A DNA stretch of 64,000 nt from Metaphire vulgaris. Lineage: Eukaryota > Annelida > Clitellata > Crassiclitellata > Megascolecidae. Shown in pieces: positions 42,504 through 54,735 of this stretch (position 1 is the stretch's first letter; every line of letters begins with the position of its first letter). The notes under the pieces are model-generated. The model saw only the letters and a program-made list of their open reading frames with translations, was not told the DNA's origin and did not search any database. Both the position numbers and the translations under genes were made by a program. The DNA is taken from contig CM030866.1 of assembly GCA_018105865.1 (NCBI GenBank), positions 3,050,519 to 3,114,518 on the forward strand, given 5' to 3'.

Positions 42504-43804
42504 TTTCTGATGGGTGATTTATAATCTAATTATATTATTAAAGGTCATATACATCAGTTCCGTGTGAAATTAGTTGAACAAGGATGTTCAAATAGTTAAT
42601 GAACATCAAACGAACAAAAGTTGTTTAATTAAGACCACAGAACACGACAGTTGCCCTCAAATTATTATTTCCATCCAAACTCAGAACCATGTCCTGGACT
42701 GATTTCGTCCATTGGCGAAGCCAGGGGCCAGCCCCACCCCCAAATTCTGGGTGAGTGGGTGAGACCCAGTGTTTTATTTACACCTGTTAGGAGGGAGATC
42801 CCTCACACAAAAAACATCAAAATCCCCCCCCCCCCACAATGGCAGCACTAACAGACGGGGAAGGGCTTTACGAAAGGAATATCTCCCACCGATTTATGGA
42901 GTAGATTTCTTTTCGTCAGGTGCATGCAGTTTTTTTCAAGTTTCACAGACTCCAAAGGTTATGTCGTAAAAATAATCTGATGATTTTTTTTAAAAAATTT
43001 CCACTCGCGTTTCACTGCACTTGACAACCATGAGTCACTGCCCCCCCCCCTCTTCCAGGCCGTTGCTTTGCTGGGCTCGTTGACTCACCGCTGTATACTT
43101 AGACCTGTGATAATAGGTCCATAGAAATATATAAAGCACTTCACGCCCATCTTCAAGCCCCGGGGCCCAAAATAATTGTAGACGCGATAGCAAAATACCT
43201 ACACGCATCGTAGGCTACAGTAGTAGGCTAGACTTGTTTACCATTCTCTTGCCTGAGTCAAATGACGTCAGTTATTTTGACCAGCAAAATCTTACCTGAA
43301 CATTCTCTGAGGCGTGGCGTCCACAATAAGTATAGACTGGACTGAAAAAGTCTTAAGCAGTTCTTCTGATCGATTTCTAACGTAACATTTCAGTCGCTGA
43401 TATAATTTTCAGCCCGACGGTTGTTTGTTGGAATCAGTCAAAAATTTCGCGTCGTTGTCGTCAGTACGTAGTAAGGCAAAAAACTAGACTGTTTAGATGT
43501 AAAGTAGCCTACTGTGGCAGTTATAAAGTAAAGTAAACGTAACCAGTAACGTATGCTGTAACTAGTTGAGACATTTATGGCATTGTATAGGCCTAATGCA
43601 CATCTCTGTTATTTTGTAGATGCAAAGACAGGAAGACAAAGAATGAGATTACACAGCAAGACCATAATGTGAATGAATGGATGGGTGGAACATTGTGGTT
43701 CTCACACAGGGCAGGCCCTAATGAACCACTCTACACCCTACGATCGAGCGTGAATGCTTTCAAAATAAACCTCAGTGCTATAGGATACTAGATTTGGATG
43801 GGTG
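42504..43804. other. upstream region of EF-hand gene 1
   Basis: C-rich stretches at 42822-42838 and 43041-43050 resemble hAT interiors. A TGACGTCA lies at 43263-43270. A 5' UTR exon is expected because the coding exon begins 2 bp after an acceptor, but I could not place it. Confidence 0.4.
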
Positions 43805-43866
43805 CAACAGTGGTTCTCACGCAGGACAGACCCTACTGGACCACTTTAAATATTCTTCTTCTTCTT

Positions 43867-43897
<31 letters not shown>

Positions 43898-43899
43898 TC

Positions 43900-43942
<43 letters not shown>

Positions 43943-44013
43943 CATCATCATCATCATCATTATCATCATTATCATCATTATCATCATCATCATCATTATC
44001 ATCATTATCATTA
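43805..44013 (+). repeat. SINE tail with (CTT)n(TTA)n(TCA)n
   Basis: The motif AGTGGTTCTCACGCAGG...GGACCACTTTAAAT is followed by about 160 bp of pyrimidine-rich trinucleotide repeats that end 17 bp before the acceptor of EF-hand gene 1. Confidence 0.75.
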
Positions 44014-44032
44014 TATTTTAGCTATTTTAGCA

Positions 44033-44191
44033 ATGGACCCGATCAAGGCGAAACTGAAGACTTGCTTCGAACTTTTTGATAAAGACAAGAGCGGCAGCAT
44101 CGACGCAAAAGAGCTCGAAGGTTGCCTCCAGGAAATCAACAAAAAAACCGGATCCAAGTTAACCAACGAGAAGATCAAGCAGGAAGTAGAG
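44033..44191 (+). CDS. EF-hand gene 1, exon 1 (first EF-hand)
   Basis: 53 codons. ATG lies 2 bp after acceptor GCTATTTTAG. The donor is GTAGAG/GTAGTT. It ends NEKIKQEVE, the entering helix of EF-hand 2. Confidence 0.85.
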
Positions 44192-45971
44192 GTAGTTCCA
44201 CGTTGTCCTACACTGTGGTTATCAACAGGGCGCGATTTGCGGGGGGAAAGGGGGAATCTTCCCCCCACTGCCAAACTGCATCCCCCTACTGTTACATCCC
44301 TCCACCACTACATCCCCCCACTGTTACATTTCCCAACAACTACATCCCCCCTAAGCTCGATATATCCCCCCCCCCACTGCTCCAGGTCACAAATCGCACC
44401 CTGGTTATCAATGATCGTGTTCAGTGCATGGAGTAACAATAACAGCATTGAGGTCGCGGGTTCGAGACCAGTGGCGGCTCCAGGATTTGGCAAGTGGGGG
44501 GGGGCGTTGTAGTGGCAACTTTAAATTATGGGGGGGGGCAACCATTTGTTGTTATGTATGTAGCATTAGGGGCCTAAGTATAGGGTCCCAACAGGGGGCA
44601 CTGGGGGCAGGCACTCAATAGGGAGAACGGGTCCCTCCGGGCCCCCATGTGGAGCCGCCACTGTTCGAGACCCACAGGAGCCCCAAGGTCGACTCGGCCT
44701 TCTTTCGCCAGATGGCGATGGCAACTGAGTAGCGGGTTAATCCGCGGAATAAACAGGCGCGTTGCATTAGAACACTGGCCCCGTATCATGTAATCTGCAA
44801 TATTCGCCTGGCTCTGAGGGTCATTGAAACGGAGATCAGCGCCGCTCCTATGAGCCTTGACGTTTGCCTTGAGAGCTCGGGATAACTTTACATACTAATA
44901 ACATGAGTTCAGGCGGTCTATAGTAGCACTGGCGTAACCTTTGATGAAAAGTCTGGGAGCTATATACCTGCCCCCCACTCCATATCATGGCAGCCTCTCA
45001 GAAAAAGTGGGGGGGTGGGGAGGCATAATAGAAGCAGGGGGCTCTAGGAGTTTCATGGGGGCCAACCATTTGTTGTTTAATGAAGCATTGCCTATGTTTG
45101 TGATAGGGGGACTGGAAGCTGAATAACCTATGTTTATGAGAAACACTATGTGGAAACACTATTAGGCCTATTGCATTCATCCTATTAACCCCTTAACTGG
45201 GGATCCCGGATATATCCGTCCATTTCACATTGAGTTACAGTTAAATACACGGTTAAGGGGTTAATACCCAAGTTTTTCCCTGGATAACTTTTGAAGCCGT
45301 TTATTGTTTCAACTGTTAGCCCTACTGCCTTATCGCCCAAACCGTTCCATCTGCAGTCCACGATCCTTGCACTGAAAAATTTGTCATCTTTGGTCCTACC
45401 CCTCTTTGAAGAAATTTCTATTCGTGATCCCATTGGGCGTGAGCACGACCCATGTTCTCACGTCCTGACTCCTGACAGGAGTATTTTTTCACAGTTCATG
45501 TCTCTTTATGGCTGTGGACATGAGTGGTTTTTGGCTATAAAACTAATACAATTACTCCGGTGTTTATCCAGACTCCAGGCCTTTGCGGGAGTTGATAGAA
45601 TCTAAGCATAAACTTCTATAGCGCCACTTCGTGATGCCTGAAAGCACCGGTCGATGGCACAAGAAAACTTACGATCGCGCAGTGACAGTGGGGCTCCACC
45701 GGGGGCAGGTGATTAACCCCATTAACTGCCCCAACCCCAGTGCCCCCAGTTGGGACCTTAGTAATGCTCGTCCAACAAATTTTGGCCCCCATGATTGAGT
45801 TGCCACAACGGCCATCCCACTTGCCAAATCCTAGAGCAGTTCAGTGATTAAGGAATCTGCACGGATTAGATTCTCTTTACGTAGAAATTCTTCCAAGATG
45901 TCGACAAAAGCAAAGACGGAAAGGTCAACTTCGACGAGTTCTGCAAATTCTACGAATGCGCGTTCAAATAA
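44033..45971 (+). CDS. small two-EF-hand calcium-binding protein 1
   Basis: Two exons, 44033-44191 and 45885-45971, phase 0, give 81 residues: MDPIKAKLKTCFELF to KFYECAFK. Loop 1 is DKDKSGSIDAKE and loop 2 DKSKDGKVNFDE. Both have Asp at 1, Gly at 6, a hydrophobic at 8 and Glu at 12, so both should bind calcium. The single intron separates the two EF-hands. The length and paired layout resemble half of calmodulin or a calbindin/S100-size protein, but loop 1 is a canonical 12-residue loop, unlike S100. It is the paralogue of the gene at 57715. The target is unknown; a cytosolic calcium buffer or sensor is inferred. There is no signal peptide. Confidence 0.85.
44226..44403 (+). mobile_element. 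hAT-like element, CAGGGTGCGATTTG family
   Basis: CAGGGCGCGATTTG to CAAATCGCACCCTG, 178 bp, perfect duplication GTTATCAA. It begins 34 bp after the splice donor. Confidence 0.92.
44469..44663 (+). mobile_element. hAT-like element, CAGTGGCGG family
   Basis: Perfect termini CAGTGGCGGCTCC and GGAGCCGCCACTG. Perfect duplication TTCGAGAC. 195 bp. This is the best single copy of the unit found at both ends of the composite element at 26738. Confidence 0.93.
45185..45264 (-). mobile_element. 80-bp piggyBac-like TTAA miniature element
   Basis: Reverse copy, nearly identical to 39438-39517, bounded by TTAA. Confidence 0.82.
45280..45500 (-). mobile_element. non-LTR retrotransposon C-terminal fragment
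   Basis: The reverse frame reads SKRGRTKDDKFFSARIVDCR, WNGLGDKAV, then ETINGFKS. This follows the FFSxRVVxxWNxLP-NxFK pattern of CR1-like reverse transcriptase ends. It stops where the TTAA element begins. Confidence 0.6.
45686..45840 (-). mobile_element. decayed hAT-like element, CAGTGGCGG family
   Basis: CAGTGGGGCTCCACCGGGGG on the left, GCCAAATCCTAGAGC on the right, terminal bases lost. Interior matches 58052-58241. Confidence 0.6.
45885..45971 (+). CDS. EF-hand gene 1, exon 2 (second EF-hand)
   Basis: 28 codons plus TAA after acceptor TTTACGTAG: KFFQDVDKSKDGKVNFDEFC to CAFK. Confidence 0.85.
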   Translation, partial: KFFQDVDKSKDGKVNFDEFCKFYECAFK

Positions 45972-46022
45972 AACCAACGCTCCATCCGCCGTCTGTCCAA
46001 GCGCCGAGGTAAACCTGCAAAT

Positions 46023-46191
46023 TCTCAGCGTTTATTCTAGCCACCTAGACATTGGGGGGTGGGGGAGTTTAACATTTGGGGGAACACACATTGGGGAGGT
46101 CATGCTACTTTCCAAAATGTCAAAAAAATTTGGGCTGGGGATTTTACACTTGGGGGAATCCCTCCCCCAGAGAAGGTCTAGAATAAACACT
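46023..46191 (+). mobile_element. hAT-like element, CAG-GTTTATTCTAG family
   Basis: CAGCGTTTATTCTAG and CTAGAATAAACACTG are inverted ends around a G-rich then GGGGGA-rich interior. Flanking octamers do not clearly match. It lies just beyond the EF-hand 1 stop, possibly in its 3' UTR. Confidence 0.5.
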
Positions 46192-46226
46192 GCATGCAAT
46201 CATTCGTTGTTGACTATAAGCAGCAT

Positions 46227-46466
46227 CAGAGATTTCTATGGGTCAATTTTCTAGAACCCAACCCATCAAATTTCCAGCCCAACTCGACCCACCCCATGCC
46301 GGCAATAGGGTTACTTGACCCAACCCAGTCCAACACACCGTAAATACATTACAATTTCTTAAACAACGGCTTATTTTCTGACCCAACGAAACTCAACCCA
46401 ACCCACCATAACTATGGGTAAAGTCTGACCCAACCCATGGGTTAACCTAACCCATGGCCATCTCTG
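46227..46466 (+). mobile_element. hAT-like element, CAGAGATGGCCATGGG family
   Basis: CAGAGATTTCTATGGG on the left and CCCATGGCCATCTCTG on the right. Octamers AGCAGCAT and TGCAGCAT match at 7 of 8. The interior repeats CCAACCC words. Partial copies lie at 13866 and about 51415. Confidence 0.7.
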
Positions 46467-47652
46467 TGCAGCATCGCCCACTTTTAAACACACTCAAACT
46501 GCACAGAGTTTAGGCCTAGTAGTAAAATCAGTGACGTAGCTATGGTTTCGGAATAGCGGGGGAGGACACATCAACATTTTCTAAGTCCTTCTTACATTCA
46601 CGTAGTATTCTTTTTTGATCATACTACCTGACCCCCCCCCCCAGTTCCTCGACGATTTTTTCCGTCCCCTTCTGTCTGCGCCAACGAGTAAGATTTGCCA
46701 TTTTCAAAAACGAAATGGCAACGCAGCATCACTATTTATTTTAACACAGCAGAAGAATCAACAAATTTTCTCCCGAAAATCTCGCGACAAGTTGACACCG
46801 ATGTTAGAACAACGAAGATAGGGGCAAACTCATTGCAGGGCATTCGTTTTGAATAATAATCTAAACGCAACTGTCTTTGATTATAATTAAAGGAAAAGTA
46901 GAAAAGTAAAACGTAAAATAGTTTCTATTTATAGTTGTCGACTGATTTCAGTTTCACGATACGAAAATGGCGTACGACAAGACACAGTTCAGACGAAGAG
47001 GCAACACCGCCGCTATATAAACTTCTGAGAACAACTCCGCTTGCTTGCTTGATGTAGTTAAATAGAGAATCTTAGTATAGAATTAGACGATTAGTCTCGC
47101 TTTGGACACATCTGCACGCTTTTAATCTTCTGGTCTTGTCTATATGACCACATTTTTCTATTAAAAATTCCATAATGTTGATGTATTTTTGTGAAATTGT
47201 TATGCTATCAAATTACCGTAGCCACAGAGTCACGGGGGGGGGGTGAGCCCCGATTCTGGGTAGGACAGATCATGGGATGGGCGCAAAACCGTTGAGAAAT
47301 TTAGGGGTGCAGATAGCACGAGCGAAGAGAATACGTCCTTGACGATCTTTTTACTCAAAAATATCGATGTACCTCCCCCGCCACTCCAAAGACCTGGCTA
47401 CGCCACTGACTACGCCATCTTTACCCGTAACCTGCGTGAATTTAGATTCGGCTTAATTACGGTCTCAGACTACTCTCTAATTCCCTATGGCGGCCTCTCA
47501 AAAGTGAGGGCCTCGAGCCTAAAGGTCTAATAGAAGTTTACGCTTAGGGCTCGGTTTATTAGAGAAACGCCCACATATTATAAGCCGTGTATAAGAAACA
47601 CCCCACAAGAATCACATTATTATTATTATTAGTAGTAGTAGTAGTTGTTGTT

Positions 47653-47721
<69 letters not shown>

Positions 47722-49413
47722 ACATGCCAACTTGTATAGCGCTATAGTCATAGCAGGCCAAGGCCAAGAGCGCTTTGCACAGTACAGTTAAACGAGAGAC
47801 CACCGAACAGGTAGTCTCTAGTCTTAATTATAATTATGGTCTTAATTAGGCCTATAGTCTTTAGTCTTAATTATAGTCTTAATAATAATTATGGTCTTAA
47901 TTAGACCTATAGTCTTAATTACAATTGAACGTTTACTGAAGAGTATCCTCGTTTGGTTAAACGTGACTCTTGCCGACATCTAATCACACGGGGGGATTTG
48001 TGTTCCATTCCCAATTTTGACTGGGTTTGTCCCTTCCATTTGGATTATTTGATGCGGGTCGTTAAAATTATTGAGATGGAAAAAAAGACGACAGGTGATT
48101 TTCTGTTCGCGCCTTTATAACTTCATTCTTGTCTTTTGCCAAGATGAGAAATTGACAAAATAAACTTCCAGGGTGGGTTTTGGGGGCACGTGCGTGCCCC
48201 TGTGTTGCTCCACTGGATCCACCCATGTCTAATCCTATTATCATGAAATTAATTGGATTGTAGAGAGGTTTGGATTATCATAAAATCCTGCTGTCCAATT
48301 TATCAAAGACCAATAGACCACAACCACCACCCCGGAAAAATAAATCCTGGAGGCGACCTTCGCTCAAATATCTGTTACTGAGTGCAACCATGGCCTGAAA
48401 TAACATTTCGCTTGGACCCCGCCCGGCCTTTAGTCCAAGTCAACAAGTATGTTGGTATTTTAAAAAAATAATAAAGTGGTTTTGACTGTTTTGAGTTGTT
48501 CAGTATGCTCTGCCCTGTGTGAAAACTGCTATACGACTAATAAAACATATTATATTTCATTCGAGCGGCTTATTATGTTTGCTCGGGGAGCCTGCGACTA
48601 GACTCACGATGTCTTAAGACGTATGCATGCTTGTGGGCTTTATTGACCCTACAACGTATGTTGGTACTGCTTTCAAGACTAGAAAACTTTGATGACACGC
48701 CAACACTTATAGCTCACCTCGACAAAGACTGGTAACCTACCTGTATCTCAAAATACCTGAGTGCACCACCCTAAGGGTGAAGATCTTAACGGCAGTTGTC
48801 TAACGTTCCCCCTAAACAAACTTTTTAGTCCTTTGTGCGTTAGTCTATCGGTCTAATTTTGCGCCTTTTTCATTATTAAGGTTAGAATGGGAATTACTCT
48901 TATATTTGCTCTAAGTCATTATCTAACTAAGTCATCGCCGGGGGGCTGGGATCTCATGGTTTTGGATGTCATGGATTGATGCCCAGGTGTGTTTAAAGAC
49001 CGATTTACCTTAGCCCCACAGTACCAAGTTTTCTCTTAAAGGTGTTGTGAAAAATTTCCTCTCGGCGCGTAAGAATCTCTCACTCTGAATATGCTTCAGA
49101 TTTCCGTCGCGAACATCCTCTGACAAATCCACGATCATGCCCTAATGGTTACTGCCTGTCCTAGTTAATTACCGACACTGGTCGAGGTATACTTTTTAAT
49201 AGGCCTTAGTGGGACCAAATTTCGCATAATTTATGGTAGGCTAGGCCTATATGTCAGTCATAATAATTGTAAGAATGCTCGGTAGAATGCATGAACAGAA
49301 TAGCATGAGGTTAGAAATGTCTACACACTGAGCTACAGCTAAAGAATTCCGCGTCTGCCTGTGAATGTGCCTAAGAATCATGAAAAACAAACATGTTTGT
49401 CAAAGGAAAAGAA
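46467..49413. other. intergenic DNA
   Basis: No exon found. It contains an unpaired hAT end (46529), a possible decayed element at 47215-47408 ending CTGGCTACGCCACTG, (AGT)n at 47630-47720 on a SINE tail, and a 60-bp near-duplicate (GTCTTAATTATAATTATGG) at 47819-47933. Confidence 0.4.
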
Positions 49414-49573
49414 CTATAGAACTTCGTTATAACGTACTTAGCTGGTCTGTAAAATTGAACAGAATTACATGAGGTTATCCAAATGTGGCGCATCACACGG
49501 GACCGTACATTGCGGTACTGTATAAAAGTATATTCCGTACGTTATCTGAGTCCGTTATAACGAGGTTCTACTG
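49414..49573 (+). mobile_element. pogo-like miniature element
   Basis: Left CTATAGAACTTCGTTATAAC and right GTTATAACGAGGTTCTACTG are inverted. TA follows the right end. 160 bp, non-coding. The terminal sequence is of the type seen in pogo/Tigger elements. Confidence 0.6.
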
Positions 49574-50968
49574 TAAACGTGGAATTGCAGTAATCCAGGA
49601 ACCTTGAAGATAATATAGCACCATTTCTAATAAAAGGGTATCAATCGATGTTTGTCTAAATGGAAAAGAAAAGTAAGGTCTTGAAAGAAACTGTTCAGCG
49701 TTATAACGTAAAAAGGTGGGTGGGTCCAAATGAAAATTTTGTCACAAAACAATGTTTATTGTAAAGCCAGTGCTCAGTGGTAACAATTCAATACATTATT
49801 ATAATTTCATATCCGATTGCACATGTCATCAAGCATTGTCAAATGTCAATTATGGAATCGATACATGAATGAATTAATCATACCAGACAAAGGTCAAAGG
49901 GTAGGGCTCATTGTCGCAAGTTTCTTCACTCCTTTTGAATTTTTGTTTTATGGACAAAAAATTTGTCGACCATCACACGGGACCGTACTGGTCGACCTGT
50001 TGACCACAACTAAAAACATAGGTTTGATTTTAATTACAAAGCTTTCAAAAATTGCCTAGTACACTGGATTGTGGTATACTTCGCAATTATTCTAACTTTC
50101 CATATCTAGATTAAACAGAAATCATGATAAACTTTATTTTAAGTCATTTTGCATAAGCAAACGAATTATGCAGAAAATTTGAAAAGTTCTATACGTTTTA
50201 AACGTGGATATATGTTCAAACGTATTCCAGGAACTAATCAAAATGAACTTAAAGATTGTACTATTGAAAAGAAAACAATTCTATTTTTTCAAACAAAATA
50301 AATGGAAATGATAAAAGATGACAGTAAAATCTTGCTAAAGAAAACTGTTCAGCCAAAGACCTAAAAATGACAATGGAGTCGCGGATGCGAAAAACGTCAC
50401 GTTTATCCATAGAGCTAAATAATACCTAGATAGCCAGTTAGGAAACACAGGTCTTTCTGAGTTATATTTGGGGCAAAATAAATCTAGCTGTTCTCACTTT
50501 TTTCGAATAATAATAAACAATTCATCAAAAAGTGGGTTATTTTGATTTCCGGACCCAGAAAACACATAGGATTTATGGTTCAGCCACACGAAATACAATT
50601 TGAGAAAAAGAGTATTACCTCTTTTTACAATATTTTTTCCGTTATTTTGATTTACTGCATATTATGCTGATTTGAGAAAGAGAAGAAATCGAATAGAAGG
50701 AAAGAACCAACAGAAGAGAAACGTATATTGGAAGAAAATAAATTTTAAGAGAGAAAGTGATTTCATATTTTTGCACACCTTTGTATATAATAATTAGTTT
50801 AGAGTATGACTGGTGAGTATGTCATGTCATGTCATGTCATGTCATATGTTCTGTATTTGAGTACAGTATATCATGAGTATGCGTGGTTAATGTTTAGACA
50901 AAGACGTGTCCAGAGAACTGCCAGCTGTCATCAAACGCACTGAATTAATTTGTTGTTAATTATTTGTT

Positions 50969-51010
<42 letters not shown>

Positions 51011-51722
51011 TTTAAAAATGAATTATGTTTAGACTTCTTCCAAACACAGTCAAATCATGACACTGTCAGTTTGTGTCTATGTGTGAGAGGGAGAAAAAGA
51101 GACTCGAAAAACTGGTTACCACAGAATAGGGGTGTCATAGAGTTTACCCTAGCAAATTCACTGATGCGTGAACTTGTCAGTGTAAAACCTGTAATCGTAC
51201 GAGACTAAGGAAGCCATGCGTAACCGTTCGAATAATACAAATTTGAAGCTCTTCGGCAGAATTTGGCAATTTGCGAAGGTATTTTAGTCAGGCGATAGAT
51301 TTTTAATCTTCGTAGTTTTGTGCCAAACGTCTTTGTAAAAATGAGGCTGTGAAATATGACAACGATTCTACTGGACTATAACAGAACTATAAGACCCAGG
51401 TTCGGCAGGGATAAGTCCATGGGTCCATTTTTTAGACCCAATCCAAATTGCCTAAAATTAATATGTCGTGTAATTTAGTTGTAAACAGTCATCATCATGT
51501 GTATAGCCTATAGAGGAAAATTGGTTTGAAATAAATTGCTCTGTCTCAACTCTCAAGCATAACACATGTAGTGGATTTAGCCTAACTATCGCACTATTAA
51601 ATTAAAAGATAGCATAAGATAATTTTGAGATGTTAACTGTTCGTCCAACGTCTACTCCGAGCAATCGCCAACGAGTATATTTAATCTCTCAACAGTTACA
51701 ATATACAGCCAGCCATGGATGC
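49574..51722. other. AT-rich intergenic DNA
   Basis: No exon. A TGTCA pentanucleotide run lies at 50820-50845 and (TAA)n at 50971-51010. A partial CCATGGGTCCATTTTTTAGA transposon piece is at 51418-51440. Confidence 0.4.
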
Positions 51723-52822
51723 CAGTGGCGTAGCCAAGATTTTTCCGAAAGGGGGGGTTATGGTTCCCATGATTCCCAACTTCGGAACTGGGGATGCATC
51801 CCCCACCGGCCCACCAACAATTTGCGTGTGGCGTTGATAAATTTCCGATACTTTGCACAGCCAGACTGAATATGGCTTTTATACATTGTCAATTCTGAAC
51901 ATTATATTTTATAAATAAAATCTACAGATTTCTTCTAAACCGTTTTACACAAAATTTCTTTGACAAATGCAATTGGCGGGATCTTTCTAGAAATTCATTG
52001 CACCCCCCCGCCAAGAGTTCTTGGAACCGCCACTGTCCCTTACTCAAACCTTAACTAACCACTGGACATAATTGAATCTAATACAAACATGTATTGTAAG
52101 TACTAAGTATACGCGTAAATAACGCAAATAGCCTATATGTCCTACGTGTAGGCCTATATAATACAAAACTATAGTACTAAACATATAGACCTATAGGCAC
52201 GTTTATTGTATGGACAGTTGGTCTCTGTATTAGGCGTGTAATCCTGTTTATAATAGAAGCGTGAGAATATGTTATGGGACTTGGACTATTGAACGCCGTG
52301 CTGGTCATAATCGCCCGAAATGCAGCAAACATTAATTTTTTATGTCTCCCGACCGTTTGTGAAGAGTCGAGTCTATTTACACAGACTCCTAGGTGGCTAA
52401 TAACGGATGGAGCCGTTTTAAAAGTTATTCGATCAATATTGTGGGGGGCGGGTGAACTTGGCACAAAACCAGAGACCGTGTCCCCACACCGATCCCCGCC
52501 CCCGCCCCCACCCCCAATCCTCTGTCATGTTCCTGTTCGTAATACAAAAATGATAACTTAATAGATTTCGATTCGCGTCGACGAACAGATTCAATTAGTG
52601 TCCGCCGAAAAACGGCGTCTAGAAGGGGGAGGGGAGGGGGAGGGAAGGCACACTCCGCCCCCTCACCCCCAAAGCCTATCGCCGCCCCTACAAAGCTCCC
52701 CCGCACTGGCGTTTTGCCAGCAAAATTGCACTAGATTGATGGCGAAGAGGTATGCGTTTGAAAATTCCTATAGTGTACTATAGTACTGTATATGCAGTGC
52801 GCATTTTTGCAATTGGAGCCAA

Positions 52823-52891
<69 letters not shown>

Positions 52892-53122
52892 GATAGACCG
52901 TTGGCATGGCGCCACATGGGGCCGGGCCACCTATTTTGGCTGGGACTGGTCGTGGAAATTTCTCAAGACTGTTGAGATTTTGTGTGTGTGTGTGGGGGGG
53001 AGGGGTAGAATAGATTAGGCAGCACGGTCGAAGAAAATACGCGAATGTGTGATCCTTTTGCTCGTCAGAGACTTTTTACCAGAAAAGACAATGTGCCAAC
53101 CCCCACCCACCCCATTCCCATA
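51723..53122. other. intergenic DNA with unpaired transposon ends
   Basis: A left end CAGTGGCGTAGCCAAG at 51723 and a right end GGAACCGCCACTG at 52023 belong to different families. (CT)n lies at 52829-52886. Open frames at 52177-52706 lack recognisable features. Confidence 0.4.
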
Positions 53123-53202
53123 GTGTGCTCTGCCGCGTATTTAACTATAACTCAATGTAAAATGGACGGAGATATATACGGGGTTCCCGGTAAAGGGGTT
53201 AA
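53123..53202 (+). mobile_element. decayed piggyBac-like TTAA element
   Basis: The interior (AACTCAATGTAAAATGGACG) and right end (AAGGGGTTAA) are conserved. The left TTAA end is lost. Confidence 0.6.
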
Positions 53203-53380
53203 TTAAATGGGTAGCGACACTCAAACGTTAGCGGAGACGAGAGAGCGTTGAGGATAACAACATTATTTATTATGTTTCAGACAGAAATATAACACTGGGC
53301 TATAACTTTAGCGACAGTCTTAGTCTAAACCATTGGTGTAAACTTGAATGAAAAAGTGTTGTGGGGGAGGGGGCAGCTTC

Positions 53381-53652
53381 CAGGGATGTCATTTGGGGGG
53401 GGGGGGCATTTGCCCTCCCCCTGATTTTTATGGAGAAAATTTTTTTGCCAATGTTTGTGTTATTTAGATTTGTGAAAAGACAAAAAAAGCAGCAGCCCCT
53501 AAAGGAGTGGTGCTTGATGTCGAGTAATCTGATGTAACTAACCGTAAAGCAAATGAAAATGACAGACAAGCAAAAAAAGTCGTCAACTTTTTCGCAAACT
53601 TGTCAAGTCGAAAGTGTCTCCCCCCCTGAAAAACAGTGAAATGACGTCTCTG
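53381..53652 (+). mobile_element. hAT-like element, CAG-GCGTCATTT family
   Basis: CAGGGATGTCATTTGG and AAATGACGTCTCTG. Perfect duplication GCAGCTTC. 272 bp, related to 5241-5644. Confidence 0.88.
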
Positions 53653-54530
53653 GCAGCTTCCCCTTCCCTGTGATATAGTTTCAAAAAGTTGGGATGAGGG
53701 CGGCTCGAGCCTATAGGCCTATGGTCTAAAGTTTCTAAACCTAGTCCATCGTCTCAACCTGCATGGTTTTTGACACGTTATAGCAGGATGTAGAAATGAA
53801 AGACCGCGTTGGTCTGGCGTGACAGGATACAATAAAAACCGCGCGTCACGTACATGACAATTTACACGGTAGAGCGATTATCCGGTGTTCTTTGTAGGAA
53901 TAAATCTCTTCGCATTTTGTGTGTCCTGAAATGCTATTAGGCCTACATCATCTGCAGTACGTGTCTGTACAGGTTCGGCACTCGGCGCTGATCAGAGTCA
54001 CCTTTGTACCTCGAACCGTTCCTGCGTTCCCAGAGAGACAGTAGTCGCCATAGAGATCCTCTTATTATATTAGCGTTGGGCTGTCGTCGCTCCGTCACTT
54101 CGAGTGACGCGTCGTCCAGAACGGAGTATTAGCTGCTTATTCTTTTGACGCTCAGCCGGTGCAGTCGTTATATGCAGAGCTAACGCGCTTGACAGGCCTT
54201 TGTTTTTTGCGCGTGTTTTGGTTTTATAGTACCAAACTGGCCTTTAGATGTTAAATTATAACTAAGTTAAGTAAAAGTAAAATAGCGCCTTGGAAAGCAG
54301 AACAGTAGCTGCTTATTCTTAAACGCTCAGCCTCTCTTAGGCCTACATGTAAAATAGCTATGGATTTCAACCACACAGGGCAGACCATACGTAAACCTTG
54401 TTGTTATAACTACCACGAACAAAGTCATGATCACGATTTCTACAATATAAGCAGCCATTTCGATTGATTGATTGACTGGCTGACTACTACAATAGCGCTA
54501 AAGAAGTTTCCTCCTTCTTCTTCACCTCCT
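53653..54530. other. intergenic DNA
   Basis: No exon is recognised. The 53940-54200 stretch is CpG-richer than its surroundings. A retroposon tail with TACTACAATAGCGCTAAAGA begins at 54483. Confidence 0.4.
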
Positions 54531-54531
54531 T

Positions 54532-54609
<78 letters not shown>

Positions 54610-54612
54610 GGC

Positions 54613-54687
<75 letters not shown>

Positions 54688-54690
54688 GGC

Positions 54691-54735
<45 letters not shown>
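54531..54735. repeat. (CTA)n microsatellite interrupted twice by GGC
   Basis: About 65 CTA units after a SINE tail. Each GGC interruption creates TAGGCCTA. Followed by AGCGCTATATAAATTTACG and (CTTA)n. Confidence 0.95.

Larger units (their letters stand above)
44192..45884 (+). other. EF-hand gene 1 intron
   Basis: 1.7 kb made largely of transposons: two hAT-like elements within the first 470 bp, a TTAA element at 45185, a reversed LINE fragment (45280-45500) and a decayed hAT-like copy at 45686. Confidence 0.75.

Noticed and set aside
51723..52035. Single hAT element spanning both ends
   Set aside because: The left end (GCGTAGCCA) and right end (GGAACCGCCACTG) belong to different families and the flanks do not match.
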